Numbered from the stretch's first letter, positions 33,533-44,829 are shown. The stretch is 64,000 bases of DNA from Bacillus sp. SD075 (GCF_017355165.1 NZ_JADILK010000014.1:32641-96640), one strand, 5' to 3'. Notes: generated by a model not told the origin, from the sequence alone. Program-made: numbers and translations.

Positions 33533-35472
33533 TATTCGTTCACTCTCCCCCGTCTTTTTTTTGTTTGCTTCATAAATATAGAAATGCCTAATGGAGGTAC
33601 AGTTATTTCCATGCTAAATGGTTGATTATGGTATGGTTCCTTTTTGACATTAATGGGTTCTTCATTGATCTGGCCCGATCCTCCGAAAGCTACTGAATCA
33701 CTGCTGAAGACCTCTATATATTTACCATGGGATGGTACACCTATTTGGTAATGAGCATGAGCCTGTGAAGAAAAATTACATACAACTATGCAATAATCGC
33801 CTTTGCGTTTACCTTTTCTCATAAAGGTAATGATACTCTGTTTACTATTGTTCGGATCTATCCATTCAAATCCTTCCTGGACATGATCCAGTCTCCAAAG
33901 GGAGGAAGTTTGCCTATAAAAATCCTGAAGAGTCCGGAAGTAATATGCCAGCTTTTCGTGGGATTCATATTCCAAAAGCAGCCAATCCAATTGTTCCTCA
34001 TCCTTCCATTCAATGAACTGGCCAAATTCACCGCCCATAAATAGAAGCTTCTTTCCAGGATGCGTCATGAAATACCCAAAGAGTAACCGTAAATTTGCGA
34101 ATTTCTGCCAATAGTCACCAGGCATCTTATTCAATAATGACTTCTTGCCATGAACGACTTCATCATGTGAAAATGGCAAGACGAAATTTTCTGAAAATGC
34201 ATAGAAAAATGAAAAGGTTAAGAGGCTATGATGATATGGCCTTTCATCCGTTTCAAGTTTCATATAACGAATTATATCGTTAGTCCATCCCATATTCCAT
34301 TTGTAATTAAAGCCTAGTCCTCCTACATCAGTAGGCGAAGTTATAAGTGGCCGATCTGTTGCTTCTTCAGCCATCATTAATGCATTGGGATATTTCTTGA
34401 AAACCACTTCGTTAAGTTTTTGCAAAAATTGTATGGCTTCCAGGTTTTCCTCACCGCCAAACTGGTTTTTCAGCTTGACCGGCAATGGATTATCATGATT
34501 TAAATAAACCATTGACGAAACCGCATCTACACGGATCCCATCAATATGGTATTCATCCATCCAAAACATTACATTTGATATAAGGAAACTGACTACTTCC
34601 GGTTTGGTAAAATCAAAATTGTATGTCCCCCATAACGGGCGATCTGCCCTAGTATGATCAATTGGTTCATAGAGAGGCGTACCATCGAAACGGGAAAGTC
34701 CGTGCGCGTCTTTACAAAAATGGGCGGGAACCCAGTCAAGGATTACCCCTATGCCCTTTTGGTGGCAAAGGTTAATTAGATATTTAAAATCTTCCGGAGA
34801 ACCGTAACGGCTGGTTACGGAATAATAGCCCGTGACTTGGTATCCCCACGATTTATCAAAGGGGTGTTCCATTATGGCCATGAGTTCAATATGTGTAAAA
34901 CTATTATCAATCACATACTCAACTAATCTATCAGCCAATTCACGGTACGAATAAAATTCGCCATCTTCTCTCTGTTTCCATGTACCTGGGTGCACTTCAT
35001 AAATGGACATGGGTTTATGATAAATATTTTCCTTTTTCCTATCGGTTATCCACTTCGAATCTTGCCATTCAAAATTATCCAGCCTTTTAATGACCGAGGC
35101 TGTATTTGGTCTGATTTCCGAATAAAAGGCATATGGATCTGCTTTTAGGATACGTTTATTTCCAGGTGTATGTATTTCGTATTTATAGAGTTCCCCTTCT
35201 TGGAGTCCTGGTACGAATAACACCCAGATACCTGAACGCTCGATCCGTTTCATCGCATGATCTTTTCCGTCCCAATTATTAAAATTACCGACAACTGAAA
35301 CTTGCTTGGCATGGGGGGCCCAAACGGTGAAGCGTACTCCTTCAATACCTAATGATGTTACAATGTGTGCCCCAAGCATTTTATAGCTTTCATAAAGGGT
35401 GCCTTCATGAAACAAATACAAATCGAAATCGCTTGGATAATTCTCTTGCAGCTGGTCCATAATTGTACTCAA
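33532..35472 (-). CDS. glgB: 1,4-alpha-glucan branching enzyme
   Basis: 646 residues, GH13. An N-terminal CBM48 ([20 protein letters not shown]) precedes the catalytic barrel: [26 protein letters not shown] (Asp nucleophile), [10 protein letters not shown] (Glu acid/base) and [12 protein letters not shown]. Adds alpha-1,6 branches to glycogen. TTG is chosen as start since GGAGGGG lies 6 bases upstream; the first ATG is four codons in. First gene of the operon. Confidence 0.96.
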   Translation of the reverse strand: MSTIMDQLQENYPSDFDLYLFHEGTLYESYKMLGAHIVTSLGIEGVRFTVWAPHAKQVSVVGNFNNWDGKDHAMKRIERSGIWVLFVPGLQEGELYKYEIHTPGNKRILKADPYAFYSEIRPNTASVIKRLDNFEWQDSKWITDRKKENIYHKPMSIYEVHPGTWKQREDGEFYSYRELADRLVEYVIDNSFTHIELMAIMEHPFDKSWGYQVTGYYSVTSRYGSPEDFKYLINLCHQKGIGVILDWVPAHFCKDAHGLSRFDGTPLYEPIDHTRADRPLWGTYNFDFTKPEVVSFLISNVMFWMDEYHIDGIRVDAVSSMVYLNHDNPLPVKLKNQFGGEENLEAIQFLQKLNEVVFKKYPNALMMAEEATDRPLITSPTDVGGLGFNYKWNMGWTNDIIRYMKLETDERPYHHSLLTFSFFYAFSENFVLPFSHDEVVHGKKSLLNKMPGDYWQKFANLRLLFGYFMTHPGKKLLFMGGEFGQFIEWKDEEQLDWLLLEYESHEKLAYYFRTLQDFYRQTSSLWRLDHVQEGFEWIDPNNSKQSIITFMRKGKRKGDYCIVVCNFSSQAHAHYQIGVPSHGKYIEVFSSDSVAFGGSGQINEEPINVKKEPYHNQPFSMEITVPPLGISIFMKQTKKRRGRVNE

Positions 35473-35662
35473 TAAAACCCCTCCATCAGTATTAACTCGA
35501 TAGTATTTTACCTATCCTTCCCCAGTTATTATATATATTCGGTGAAAATGATATTAATCCTTCAAATGGAGGTGAATATATTGTAATAATTGCCCGTTTT
35601 TTTGAAAATTAAAACATTTTTTTGCGAAAAATAGCCATTTAATGTAAAAAAAATATTATTCC

Positions 35663-35697
35663 AAAAAAAGCTCTCCCCATTTTTCGGGAAGAGCTTT
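35663..35697 (-). terminator. Terminator of the GH15 gene
   Basis: Leftward AAAGCTCTTCCC pairs with GGGGAGAGCTTT (one mismatch) and ends in seven Ts, about 20 bp beyond the GH15 stop and ahead of glgB. Confidence 0.8.
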
Positions 35698-35718
35698 ATG
35701 GTATCAAGCATGAATTCT

Positions 35719-36732
35719 TCATGTTATTTGTTCAGTTCGAATCATGGAAGTCTTCGTCAAGAATAAATATGATAATGAGACTGACCATGCCAAAGGAGTA
35801 TTCCTGTTTGGAATATTCCTGCCTCCTATATATAATTCAGGAACTTCCCAATTTTCCGGAATGATCATTTTTGTTTTATCTAAATATTCCTTCACTTTGT
35901 TCATCATGCCAAGTTCAAGGTAGCATAAGCCCAACCATGGAAGCCCGAAACACCATTCCGCTTCTAGTCCGTCATTATAATAAAGGTCCTTTTCATATCT
36001 AATACAACCTTTTGTTCTTTCTAGGCGCTCTGTGACATTCTTCAATATTTTAAGGGCTATTTCACGATCTACTAGCCGATAAGGATAAATTAAGGATAAA
36101 AGAGCTAAATCCGTCTCTTTTGAATAACTTTCCTTAGGAAGCAGGAAACGAAGGGTTTCTTCTCCCTTTTTGATCAGTCCCTCCTTAACGTTGACCAGCA
36201 TTTTGACTGAATTCAAACCAGCAACGCATGCACCTATGCTTGAAGCGTGGATTTCAATATTCTCTTCCCACATCCCGTTATCTTCCGACTGCCAATATTG
36301 CAGGCATTCCAAGTAATTGACCAACTTTTGAACGATTTGTAAATCACGTTGATTTCTTATCACCTTTTTACCATGCCTATATCCTTCACCGACACCCCAT
36401 AAGAAGGCACCTATCGCATCATTTTGAGCGTGCCCCCACTCATCTGGCAGTTCTTTAAGTTCAGTGGAATATCGTGCATGGATATGTTCAAAAAGAAACT
36501 GGGGTTTCTGTTCTGTATGAATATCTATCTTCCACTCATAGGATTGAAATAAGTCGAATAATGCATGATATGCTTTCTCGTAACGATTGGATGGATCATT
36601 TATAAAAGGTAATACCGTATAAACGACGTCTCTAATCCAGACATAATTATAATCATCGGAAACGCTTGCAGTATACGCGCCATTAGGAAGCCGCATGCGG
36701 TCAAGAACCTCTAGTGCACCATTTATATTCAT
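35719..36732 (-). CDS. Glycoside hydrolase family 15-like protein
   Basis: 337 residues with an (alpha/alpha)6-barrel type sequence. LPNGAYTASVSDDYNYVWIR resembles the GH15 start; GLEAEWCFGLPWLGLCYLEL and the later WEVPELYIGGRNIPNRNTPL carry conserved Trp/Glu positions of GH15/phosphorylase-kinase-alpha relatives. No signal peptide, so it acts inside the cell, probably on glucan ends. It could support glycogen turnover next to an operon lacking glgP (inference). Shorter than most glucoamylases, which usually carry an extra N-terminal beta domain. GGAGGTGTTCAATTA precedes the ATG. Confidence 0.8.
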   Translation of the reverse strand: MNINGALEVLDRMRLPNGAYTASVSDDYNYVWIRDVVYTVLPFINDPSNRYEKAYHALFDLFQSYEWKIDIHTEQKPQFLFEHIHARYSTELKELPDEWGHAQNDAIGAFLWGVGEGYRHGKKVIRNQRDLQIVQKLVNYLECLQYWQSEDNGMWEENIEIHASSIGACVAGLNSVKMLVNVKEGLIKKGEETLRFLLPKESYSKETDLALLSLIYPYRLVDREIALKILKNVTERLERTKGCIRYEKDLYYNDGLEAEWCFGLPWLGLCYLELGMMNKVKEYLDKTKMIIPENWEVPELYIGGRNIPNRNTPLAWSVSLSYLFLTKTSMIRTEQIT

Positions 36733-36815
36733 TAATTGAACACCTCCATAGTTATTTGCTTATTCCCATTGTTGACAGACTCCCATTTTCTAAACGTTGG
36801 TTGTTTCAATTTCAA

Positions 36816-36832
36816 TTAGAAGCGCTTTCAAT
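36816..36832. promoter_or_regulatory. cre-like site upstream of the GH15 gene
   Basis: Leftward TTGAAAGCGCTTCTAAT fits the CcpA consensus WTGNAARCGNWWWCAW except at two positions. It lies about 85 bp ahead of the GH15 start, where catabolite repression of a glucan hydrolase would make sense. Confidence 0.45.
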
Positions 36833-36997
36833 TCAATTAACCAAAACGACTTATCAGAAGTTCATTCACCCTAGCTTATGTAATCACTGCCCTTTTTGAT
36901 AATCAAGCTTCCAATGTTCATTAAAAAGCGTCATTTGCCTAACCGAAATGAACAGACTCAAAAAGTTGCCTATTATGGAATTTCCTTAAGAAAATAT

Positions 36998-37029
36998 AAA
37001 ACCAGTAATGGCAATCCATTACTGGTTTT
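36998..37029. terminator. Bidirectional terminator after azlD
   Basis: AAAACCAGTAATGG and CCATTACTGGTTTT form a perfect 14-bp stem with a CAAT loop, about 30 bp beyond the azlD stop. Confidence 0.8.
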
Positions 37030-37060
37030 ATCGGTCTATCATTTAAATGTTTAGTACTTA

Positions 37061-37387
37061 TTAAAAGAAAAATCGTAATATCATCAAGGAAAGAACGCCA
37101 ATCATAACCGTCCCCAACAGACTCCTCGTAAAAATGGCAACCAGGAAAGCTGGTAAAGCTGCTGCCAAATTCAAAGCATTATCCTTAATTGAGAATACCT
37201 GTTCCGAAAATAGAAGTTCTTGAGCCAACAACGCTGCCATTACAGCCACTGGCACATGTTTCAGCCAATCGATGCCCCACTCAGGAATCTGCATTTTACT
37301 AAGCAGCATCAAAGGGACGACCCTAGGTAAGAAAGTTACAATCGAAGTACCTATGATGACAGCAAGGATATATCCACTTATCTCCAT
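37061..37387 (-). CDS. azlD: Branched-chain amino acid exporter small subunit
   Basis: 108 residues with three to four hydrophobic segments; ILAVIIGTSIVTFLPRVVPL and WLKHVPVAVMAALLAQEL are AzlD signatures. Works with AzlC in the LIV-E family to export branched-chain amino acids or analogues. Overlaps the azlC 3' end by 10 bp, indicating co-translation. Confidence 0.92.
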   Translation of the reverse strand: MEISGYILAVIIGTSIVTFLPRVVPLMLLSKMQIPEWGIDWLKHVPVAVMAALLAQELLFSEQVFSIKDNALNLAAALPAFLVAIFTRSLLGTVMIGVLSLMILRFFF

Positions 37388-38118
37388 TTTCCAATCACCA
37401 TCCCTATCGTTGAAGCTACAACCGTTGCAACTATGACGCCAGTACTGCCTGGAAAGAAGAAATTTACTGAAACAACGATTAATATGCTGCTAAAAGCGAC
37501 TACAAAATCTATAAAAAACTCCTTTTTACTTAAAATCTGCAAAACTAAAAGACCGATAAACATCGCAGGCAGGGCGAAGTCCATTCCATATTTTTCGGGA
37601 TCCGGAATCCATTGTCCAAAAAAACCTCCGGCCATATTTGCAATGAACCAATTTAAATAAGCTGCAAGATTCAGTCCAAGCATCCATTTAAAGTCGATTT
37701 GTTTCTTTTTCTGTGCTGCTGTGACGGCCACTCCAAATGTTTCATCAGTTAATAAGGCTCCAGTTATCAGGTTTTGTTTCAAACTCTGATGTCTGAAATA
37801 GGGAGCCAATGCTGCACTAAGTAATAAATGACGACTGTTAACAAAAAAAATCGTAAAAATAATGGCTGATACTGGATGACTTGCAGCTATCATTCCTGCC
37901 GCTATGAATTGTCCGGAACCTGCATAGAGTAAAAGAGACATAAGCGCCACTTCAATCATGGTTAATCCTGATGTTTTTTCGACGACCCCTGCAGCAAAAC
38001 CGATACTTAAATATCCCAATAATGTAGGTATACAATCCTTAACTCCTTGCCAAAAACCTTCCGCTTCATTAACTTCGGAAAAACCACCGCTCTTCCATTC
38101 AGCACTATCCTCACTCAT
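37378..38118 (-). CDS. azlC: Branched-chain amino acid exporter large subunit
   Basis: 246 residues. GVKDCIPTLLGYLSIGFAAG, LLYAGSGQFIAAGMIAA and FVNSRHLLLSAALAPYFR are strong AzlC signatures. Around seven membrane segments. AAGGGGGGAATTCAT precedes the ATG. No AzlB regulator is adjacent. Confidence 0.94.
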   Translation of the reverse strand: MSEDSAEWKSGGFSEVNEAEGFWQGVKDCIPTLLGYLSIGFAAGVVEKTSGLTMIEVALMSLLLYAGSGQFIAAGMIAASHPVSAIIFTIFFVNSRHLLLSAALAPYFRHQSLKQNLITGALLTDETFGVAVTAAQKKKQIDFKWMLGLNLAAYLNWFIANMAGGFFGQWIPDPEKYGMDFALPAMFIGLLVLQILSKKEFFIDFVVAFSSILIVVSVNFFFPGSTGVIVATVVASTIGMVIGKWR

Positions 38119-38149
38119 ATGAATTCCCCCCTTGTTTTAATAAGTTTCT

Positions 38150-38668
38150 TCAATTAGTTTCCAACTTGCCGAGCAGAATTGGTAACTCACTATATATTTG
38201 AATGATTTCTTCTATCCGCATCCTCACTAAACCACTGGAAGAAGGTGCAACGAATTCCAGGGTACGATCCGATATGGGATTTTCTTGCAATCCCCAAGAG
38301 ACATTCCGTAATTGACGATATTCCTGATAGACACCCTTGCCTACAAAACAGACAAGTTTAGGTTTATACTTTTCAATTTTCCTTTTTAATTGCGTCCTTC
38401 CTTTTATGTACTCTTCTTTTGTGATTTCGTCAGCACCTTTTGTAGGCCTCGAAACGATATTGGTAAAACCATAACCTAAATCCAATAATGACGAATCTTC
38501 AGTTGGGTGATACTTCCTTGGTGTCAGACCGGATTCAAAGAGGATTTTCCAAAAACGATTGTTTGGATTCGCATAATGATGACCTGTCTCTCCGGACCGG
38601 ATGCTTGGATTGAAACCAATGAACAATATATCCATATTTTCTTTCAAATGATCTGAGATGCCTTCCAT
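38150..38668 (-). CDS. Mug/TDG-type uracil-DNA glycosylase
   Basis: 172 residues. DILFIGFNPSIRSGETGHHY is the catalytic GxNPS/GFNPS motif (Asn); NNRFWKILFESG and LGYGFTNIVSRPT follow, with the C-terminal APSSSGLVRM replacing the usual NPSGL. Removes uracil from G:U mismatches in DNA. The start at 38668 is fixed by AAAAGGAGTTTTAAA; earlier codons in frame have no family match. Confidence 0.9.
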   Translation of the reverse strand: MEGISDHLKENMDILFIGFNPSIRSGETGHHYANPNNRFWKILFESGLTPRKYHPTEDSSLLDLGYGFTNIVSRPTKGADEITKEEYIKGRTQLKRKIEKYKPKLVCFVGKGVYQEYRQLRNVSWGLQENPISDRTLEFVAPSSSGLVRMRIEEIIQIYSELPILLGKLETN

Positions 38669-38874
38669 TTTAAAACTCCTTTTCATTTCTCTTATATAAT
38701 TATTGTACAAAACTGAAAAATATTTAACTACCTTTTCCGCCACATTAACAAACATATATCCAGATATTATCGATTTCATTTGGTTGAACGGTAAAGCTCC
38801 AAACTATAGTGATAACCTGAAAAATGGAATAAAAAACCTATTACTTCGCATGAAATTAGCATTTAAACAAGAAA

Positions 38875-38914
38875 AAACCATATTTATGTCTCTTTCTCGA
38901 CATAAATATGGTTT
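38875..38914 (-). terminator. Terminator beyond the acyl-CoA ligase pseudogene
   Basis: A perfect 16-bp stem (AAACCATATTTATGTC and complement) with an 8-nt loop; leftward it ends in TTTTTTC. It lies about 210 bp after the pseudogene. Confidence 0.7.
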
Positions 38915-39127
38915 CGAAGTTTTTAGAAAGCAAATGATCCCGATCGTTTGAATTCTACCTGAATAAGCATTATTTACATGACGGTCATTCCCTATTTCTC
39001 CAGGTGGAACCATTAATTTTGCCTGTTTCAAGTTTTTTTACATATTGTTACACAAGAATCTTTATTGTGACAAATTAATTATTAATGACCGATCATTTCT
39101 CAAACTCACCATCACACCAATTGCCCT

Positions 39128-40703
39128 TTAATTCAGCGTAAAGCAGAATGCAATAAGTGCCTTCTGTAATGCCATCTTTTTAATTTTCCCAATAGGAGTC
39201 ATGGGGAGATCTTCCAAAAAGACAAAAAAATCAGGTATTTTATAATTTGCTATAAGATCTTCCATGAATCGCCTAATGGATTCCTCTGTTTCTTCTTTTG
39301 CAGGTTTCAGTTTAATAGCAGCACAGGAAACCTCTCCCATAACTGTATCCGGCAGTCCAATAATGGCTACTCCAATACACTTTGATGCTTATATAGCAAT
39401 TCTTCAATTTCGCGGGGATATATATTATAACCGCCTCTAATGATCACCTCTTTTTTTCTTCCTACAATTCGGAGATACCCCTCCTCATCCATCGTTCCGA
39501 GATCACCTGTATGAAACCATCCATCTGAATCGATGGCTTCACTAGTTTTTTCTGGCATTTCAAAATATCCTTTCATCACGCAGGGGCTTCGACAGATTAT
39601 CTCTCCAATTCCACCTGAAGGCATTTCATTTCTATTTGCATCAATAATTTTCACTTCTGAACCGGATGTTGGCTTGCCAACTGTTTGTGAGCGGATAGAA
39701 TCATCATCTTCCAATGATGTCACTGTAAGGGTGAAAGATGTCTCTGTTGAACCATATGCAACAACAACATTGCACCCCATTTCCATTCTTATTTTTCTGA
39801 CGATTTCTTCAGGACATGGTGCTGCATCAATAATTCCAGTTCTTAGCGAGGATAAGTCCATATCACCAAATCCAGGGTGATTCAACTCCAAAATGAACAT
39901 GGTTGGGACTCCGTTATGAATCGTTATTTTCTCTTGTTCTATTAGTCTTAAGGCCTCGGATGCTTTAAACTCTTCGAGCAAAACCATCCTCGCCCCCGCC
40001 TCAATGGCCGGAATGATCGATGCAGCCATTCCGAATATATGGAATACAGGTACTGGGATAAAAAATACATCCTCTTTTGAACTTTCAAGTGCAGCATTGG
40101 TTAACTGAGCAGTTTTAATACATTATAGTGACTCAGCATAACTCCTTTTGGATAACCGGTCGTTCCTGATGTATAAAGAATGGAAAATATATCTTCATGG
40201 GTATCGATCCCCATCTCGGGGAATGTCCTACACTTACCTATCTCCATTAAATCATCCAAAGATTTGAAACCTACTGCGTGAAATCGAACAGTAAAGATTT
40301 GCTTTAGCCCTCCCTCAATTAAAGTGTTATTCAACTTATTCCTAAAAATGTCCATATGATCATATTTGTCTATTAGAAATACTGCTTTAGCCCTTGAATT
40401 TTCTAATATGTACATGAGCTCTTCCTCTTTATATCTTGTATTACAAGGAACAATGATCGCTCCAATTTTCGCAAGGCTGAATGTAATCGTTAAGAATTCA
40501 TGCCAATTCGGCAAGCAGACCATCACTCGATCTCCTTTTATATTATTTAAATGAACAAGCGCTGAAGATAGATTTTCCACTTCCGAGTACAATTCACCAA
40601 AAGTAATTCGCCTACACCCATCGAATACAGCTTCCTTTTCTGGTTCCGACCTGTAAGCATCCTCAAATATGGTGTACAGTTATTGTATATCCTTCATCTT
40701 CAT
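39128..40703 (-). pseudogene. Broken acyl-CoA ligase (AMP-binding) gene
   Basis: Joined frames give a nearly full ANL-superfamily enzyme of about 520 residues. MKMKDIQ is followed by an in-frame TAA, then IFEDAYRSEPEKEAVFDG. The P-loop SILYTSGTTGYPKGVMLSHY, VVAYGSTETSFTL, GWFHTGDLGTMDEEGYLRIV and GRKKEVIIRGGYNIYPREIE (A8 hinge) are intact, and the A10 lysine region is PMTPIGKIKKMAL. Frameshifts lie near 40095 and near 39350. The RBS AAAGGGG before the ATG at 40703 is still present. One stop and two frameshifts make it a recent pseudogene. Probably a fatty or aromatic acid CoA ligase. Confidence 0.88.
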
Positions 40704-40858
40704 AGCCCCTTTCTGTAATCGCTTTCATATAAATCAAAGCATCTTTCTAATACGTTTATTAATTGAATATTCCGTGTATTAAGTATAAAAAAATAGTGCA
40801 GAGAAAAATACCTGCACCACGAAGGAAATAGAATAAAGTTTTCCGTCATTATGTAGAA

Positions 40859-43037
40859 TTACAGATTTATGATGTCACTTAATTTAAATGCAAGTTGTAA
40901 ATTAAATCTCTCTTGGGGACTTGTTAATTCGATATCTAATAGGCTTTGGATTTTTCCCATTCTATATTGCAGTGTACTGCGGTGAATGTAAAGCTCCGCT
41001 GACGTTTCCTTCATGCTTCCGTTATTATTTAAATAGGCACGGAGTGTATGATAGAGAGTATTATTTTTATCATGAGAATTATTTAAAATCGGTCCAAGAT
41101 ATTTTTTAATAAATATTCGGGTCGAGGAGATGTTCTTTATGTAAAAGTGGGTAGGCACCAAGTTCATCATAAAAGACAAATTTCGACTCTTGCTGCTGAT
41201 TAATAATTACATTTTGAGCTTCTACAGCTTGTTGTTATGAAACGTAATAATCAGCAATTGACAATGTCTTACCGCCAATACCTAAATAAAAAGGCTTTAC
41301 CCATTCTTTTTTGTTCCACTTCTTCAAAGAACTGAAGAGTTTTGTCCAAAAATCTTTTGGATCACCTTTCTCTTTTGAAATTGGAACGATCAATATAAAA
41401 AAATCTCCTTTTGTGGCATATAAAATATCTTTATCAAAAGCTGTCACCCACTCCCTCAACCGATTGAATAATAAAGTTTTTTTTCTCTTGATGCACAATT
41501 ATCCCGTTGTCAGATTCAACTTCGTTAGCATGATTAAAAGCGAATACAGAAATACGGTGTGGCAAAAATAAAATCCAGTTGAATACATTTGCATATTGAA
41601 TGATTTCCTCTTCATTTATCATATTGGGCAGCAACAATTTATGAATGAATCCATCTTTTACCTGTTCTTTCGCGTCAAATACAAGCTTCTGTTTTATAAA
41701 TTGTAAAGAATATATATTTCTAGCGATATCAACACTTAGCTTAAAGAAGTCATCCACATCATTTGACTCGACGAGGAGAGTCAAATGTCCGAGCAGATCT
41801 CCTCCATGATTGATTGGCCATGTCATCAATATCTTTTCCGATTCAGCCAGGGAAGCTTTCCATACCTCTTGGGCTTGTCCTTGGAATACCTGGGATGTGG
41901 CTCTTTCAATAAGAAAATGATAATCTTCTTTATCCGACAGGTGCATGCAATGTGCAATTGGTCGCATGAACCGATCAAAAAGTATGACCGAACTTGTAAA
42001 AAGCTCGCTTATAGTGGTGGTTATTCCTATAAAACCGTCTTGCTTAATTGTTTCTTTAACTAAAACCTGCTGATAATCCAGCAGCATATGCAATCTTTGT
42101 TTATGCTCCTTTTCGCTTTCAAATAATCTAATATTTTCAATTAAAGCTGCCATATGTTGAGCTAATAATTTCAAGGTTTGTAAATCTTCCGCTGTGTATA
42201 TTCCGTTGTTCATTTCCTTGTTTTCTACATGGAGCACACCAATCGTTTTCAAATTAATCGTTAAGGAAACCGTTAATGCTGGTCCTCCCCATTCAGCCAA
42301 ATAGGGAAAGTAGTCAATTAGTTTATTAATTTTGGGAATGATCTTTTTTAATGCCAGTGGCCGTCCAAAACATGGTTCTTGTAAAATGAAACGATTATCC
42401 TTTTCTAAATATAAATAGACACAGGCCCTTTTTGATTGCGTTCCTTTTCCTGCTCTTTCTATTATTTTTCCAATGATTCTTTCTATTGGTGAATTAACGG
42501 ACAAGCTTTCCGTAACCCATTCAATTCCAGTTTTCTTTTGTTCTTCTCTTTGCTTTGCTAGTTTGATCGCAACGGCAATATCCTTTCCAAAGTCCGTGAA
42601 AATCAAAAACATTTCGTCATATAAAGGGACCAAATCTTTAAAACCAATCAAACAAACACCTGACGAACCATAATCCCTTTTAAAAGGGACAATGAACCAT
42701 GACTGTAAATTTTCTTTTCTGATTACATCCGTTAATTCATATATACGCTCCACTTCCGGATTGGAAAAGGCCAGGGGATATTCTAAAAGGTTTGAACTGT
42801 CATCACTCATGTTGATGGGGAAATTATTCAGGAATACTCCGATTCACCATTGATTACTTTTGGAACTAAATTTCCCTTTTCATTTAAAAGGATACAGACA
42901 AAGTCACAGTTCAAATCCGATTGAAATGAATCTATTAGAAACTTTAATGACTCTTCTTCTGTATCGAACATAATAAGCTGCCTAGCCGTTACACGAAGAT
43001 GATGGTCAATTTTTCTTTCTACGTAAATTCCAATCAA
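40859..43037 (-). pseudogene. Broken GAF / PucR-type transcriptional regulator
   Basis: Several frames form one regulator of about 720 residues. A GAF-like N-terminus (VTARQLIMFDTEEESLKFLI) breaks near 42815. A long middle part has a second GAF-like unit (GVLHVENKEMNNGIYTAEDL, LKLLAQHMAALIENIRLFES) and a PucR-like linker. It shifts near 41450-41500 and stops at ADYYVS (41235). It ends with the PucR C-terminal HTH: LYHTLRAYLNNNGSMKETSA, then ELYIHRSTLQYRMGKIQSLL. At least three lesions. It sits directly upstream of the broken acyl-CoA ligase, so it was probably its activator. Confidence 0.82.
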
Positions 43038-43177
43038 ACTCCCCCCTTCTGTATAATTTGTAACAAGACCCTTTTATACCAATATTAACATAGCTCCTCC
43101 TATCAATTATTTTCCCCAATGGATAGAATGAATGATTAATATGTATTACCCGTAAGACTTTCATTCATCATTTATGC

Positions 43178-43483
43178 TTAATAAACCAGTCGGTACGGAT
43201 CAGATATGACGTTCCGTGAGCATCGAGGAATTTCAGTGAAAGGAATGTATAAAAACTGGAGAATAAAGAGGCATTTCAAATGCATACAAGAAACTGCCAC
43301 CTCATAGATGGCTGGCCTATTGCGTGTTATCACACGAATATATATCACTTGATTTAGTGGAATGGTAACGATTGTCGAGATTGCTTTCCCAACCTGGACC
43401 GTTTCTGTTAATCGAAGTGTATCTTCGGTTATTTCATATAACACTTCCTCAAATAAATCACTGCTCGTAGTTAATTCGACCAT
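43178..43483 (-). CDS. Hypothetical protein, possibly truncated
   Basis: 101 residues. The first 70 (TTSSDLFEEVLYEITEDTLR, ETVQVGKAISTIVTIPLNQV, IYIRVITRNRPAIYEVAVSC) look like a regular alpha/beta or PH-like unit. The last 30 residues are Cys-, Arg- and aromatic-rich and less protein-like, as if the frame were lost. The RBS is weak (AGGA two bases from ATG). I do not recognise it. Confidence 0.35.
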   Translation of the reverse strand: MVELTTSSDLFEEVLYEITEDTLRLTETVQVGKAISTIVTIPLNQVIYIRVITRNRPAIYEVAVSCMHLKCLFILQFLYIPFTEIPRCSRNVISDPYRLVY

Positions 43484-43841
43484 ATTCCTAATGCAATGTC
43501 ATAATTGTCTATAAAAAATACTAGCTAATATTGGAGTTCAAATAGGCAAGGATATAAGAGATTAATTATTGAAGTTATTGTAAAAAACATAGTACTGCTT
43601 ATTGTATTATATGAAAGTACAATTCAATCTTTTGATCAGCAACAGGCCATAAATTAATGGTTCTGCTGCTGTTTTAAAATTATTCAGATCTCTCATGATG
43701 GATGACTTTATTATAGGGGGTATTAAGGAGAATCAATTATATAGATATTGGAGGCATTAGTCTCTCGTTTATTAAGAGGGCTAAAAAACCTTTATTAAAA
43801 CCGCAACAACTTTAAAGAAGAATCCCTTTTGGCAAATGACT
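43484..43841. other. Intergenic stretch, nothing assigned
   Basis: About 360 bp of low-GC sequence. A small stem CAGCA/TGCTG occurs near 43640-43672. No frame, RNA or promoter could be supported. Confidence 0.35.
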
Positions 43842-43874
43842 AAACTCGTAGGCATTTAAGTACCTACGAGTTTT
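43842..43874. terminator. Terminator after the TSUP permease gene
   Basis: AAACTCGTAGG and CCTACGAGTTT (11 bp, perfect, 10-nt loop) with a TTTT tail rightward; about 55 bp beyond the permease stop. Confidence 0.65.
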
Positions 43875-43929
43875 ATGTTGCATATCAGAATATGCTTTTG
43901 TATAAATTCTTTTCTCTCAAACTTGCGAA

Positions 43930-44829
43930 TCAAGAAACATTCTGCCGTTGTTCGATATGTTCATGTTTTCTCGCATTGGACATCTTATTGACGGTAAGAA
44001 GAATTCCAGAAAGCCATATAATCACGATGCCTATATAGATATATATATGGGCTTCAATCGGAATCCAAGTAGCTAATAATGTTCTTAGATTGATTAAGAT
44101 AATGAATCCACCCACTAAAACACCCATTAATTGAGCAGGAAGCATCCTGACGAGCCAGGCTGCAATTGGTGCAGCAACCACTCCACCAATTATCAACGCT
44201 GCGACCCATAGCCAATTGACAGCTTCCCATCCAAGTGAAATGATAAAACCAAGGCTACCAAAGAAAGCAATGGCAAATTCACTCGTGTCCACAGTCCCTA
44301 CGGCTTTTCTCGCCGTCATGCCTTTTTTTGACAACAAAACGGGCGTTGCAATCGGGCCCCAACCGCCTCCGCCTGTTGCATCACAAAAGCCAGCAACAAG
44401 GCCTAACGGAATGGACTGTTTTGCGGTCAATGGCTTTACAGTTTCATTTTCCTTCGATGGTTTAAAAATAAATAAAAAACGGAATAAAACGTATACACCA
44501 AGGCCAAATAAGAATATGGCAATATACGGTTTAGCTAATTCGGCTGGCAGGTTGCTCAGGAAACATGCACCTACAAATGCACCAACTGAACCTGGAATGA
44601 TCAAGCGATAGACCATATTTTTATCCACATTCCCAAACTTAATATGTGAAGCTCCGGATACTGCTGTGGTGACTACTTCCGATAAATGAACAGACGCTGA
44701 TGCTACTGCAGGGGCAATCCCGAATGTCAACAATAAGGACGTGGAACTCACTCCATACCCCATTCCAAGCGAACCATCGATTAATTGGGCTAAAAACCCG
44801 ATAAAGGCCAAAACGATTAACTTTTTCAT
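43930..44829 (-). CDS. TSUP (TauE/SafE) family permease
   Basis: 299 residues with 8-9 hydrophobic segments. FLAQLIDGSLGMGYGVSSTS and the repeated unit AGFCDATGGGGWGPIATPVL are the two TSUP signature loops; such proteins move sulfate, sulfite or organosulfonates. It lies at the 3' end of the sulfate-assimilation genes and may be the sulfate importer, the role CysP plays in B. subtilis (inference). AAAAAAGGGGAATGTC precedes the ATG. A strong terminator separates it from ylnF, so it may have its own promoter. Confidence 0.88.
   Translation of the reverse strand: MKKLIVLAFIGFLAQLIDGSLGMGYGVSSTSLLLTFGIAPAVASASVHLSEVVTTAVSGASHIKFGNVDKNMVYRLIIPGSVGAFVGACFLSNLPAELAKPYIAIFLFGLGVYVLFRFLFIFKPSKENETVKPLTAKQSIPLGLVAGFCDATGGGGWGPIATPVLLSKKGMTARKAVGTVDTSEFAIAFFGSLGFIISLGWEAVNWLWVAALIIGGVVAAPIAAWLVRMLPAQLMGVLVGGFIILINLRTLLATWIPIEAHIYIYIGIVIIWLSGILLTVNKMSNARKHEHIEQRQNVS

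Noticed and set aside
36714..36899. Rightward frame of 61 codons opposite the GH15 start
   Set aside because: It overlaps the GH15 promoter and cre-like site and has no start signal.
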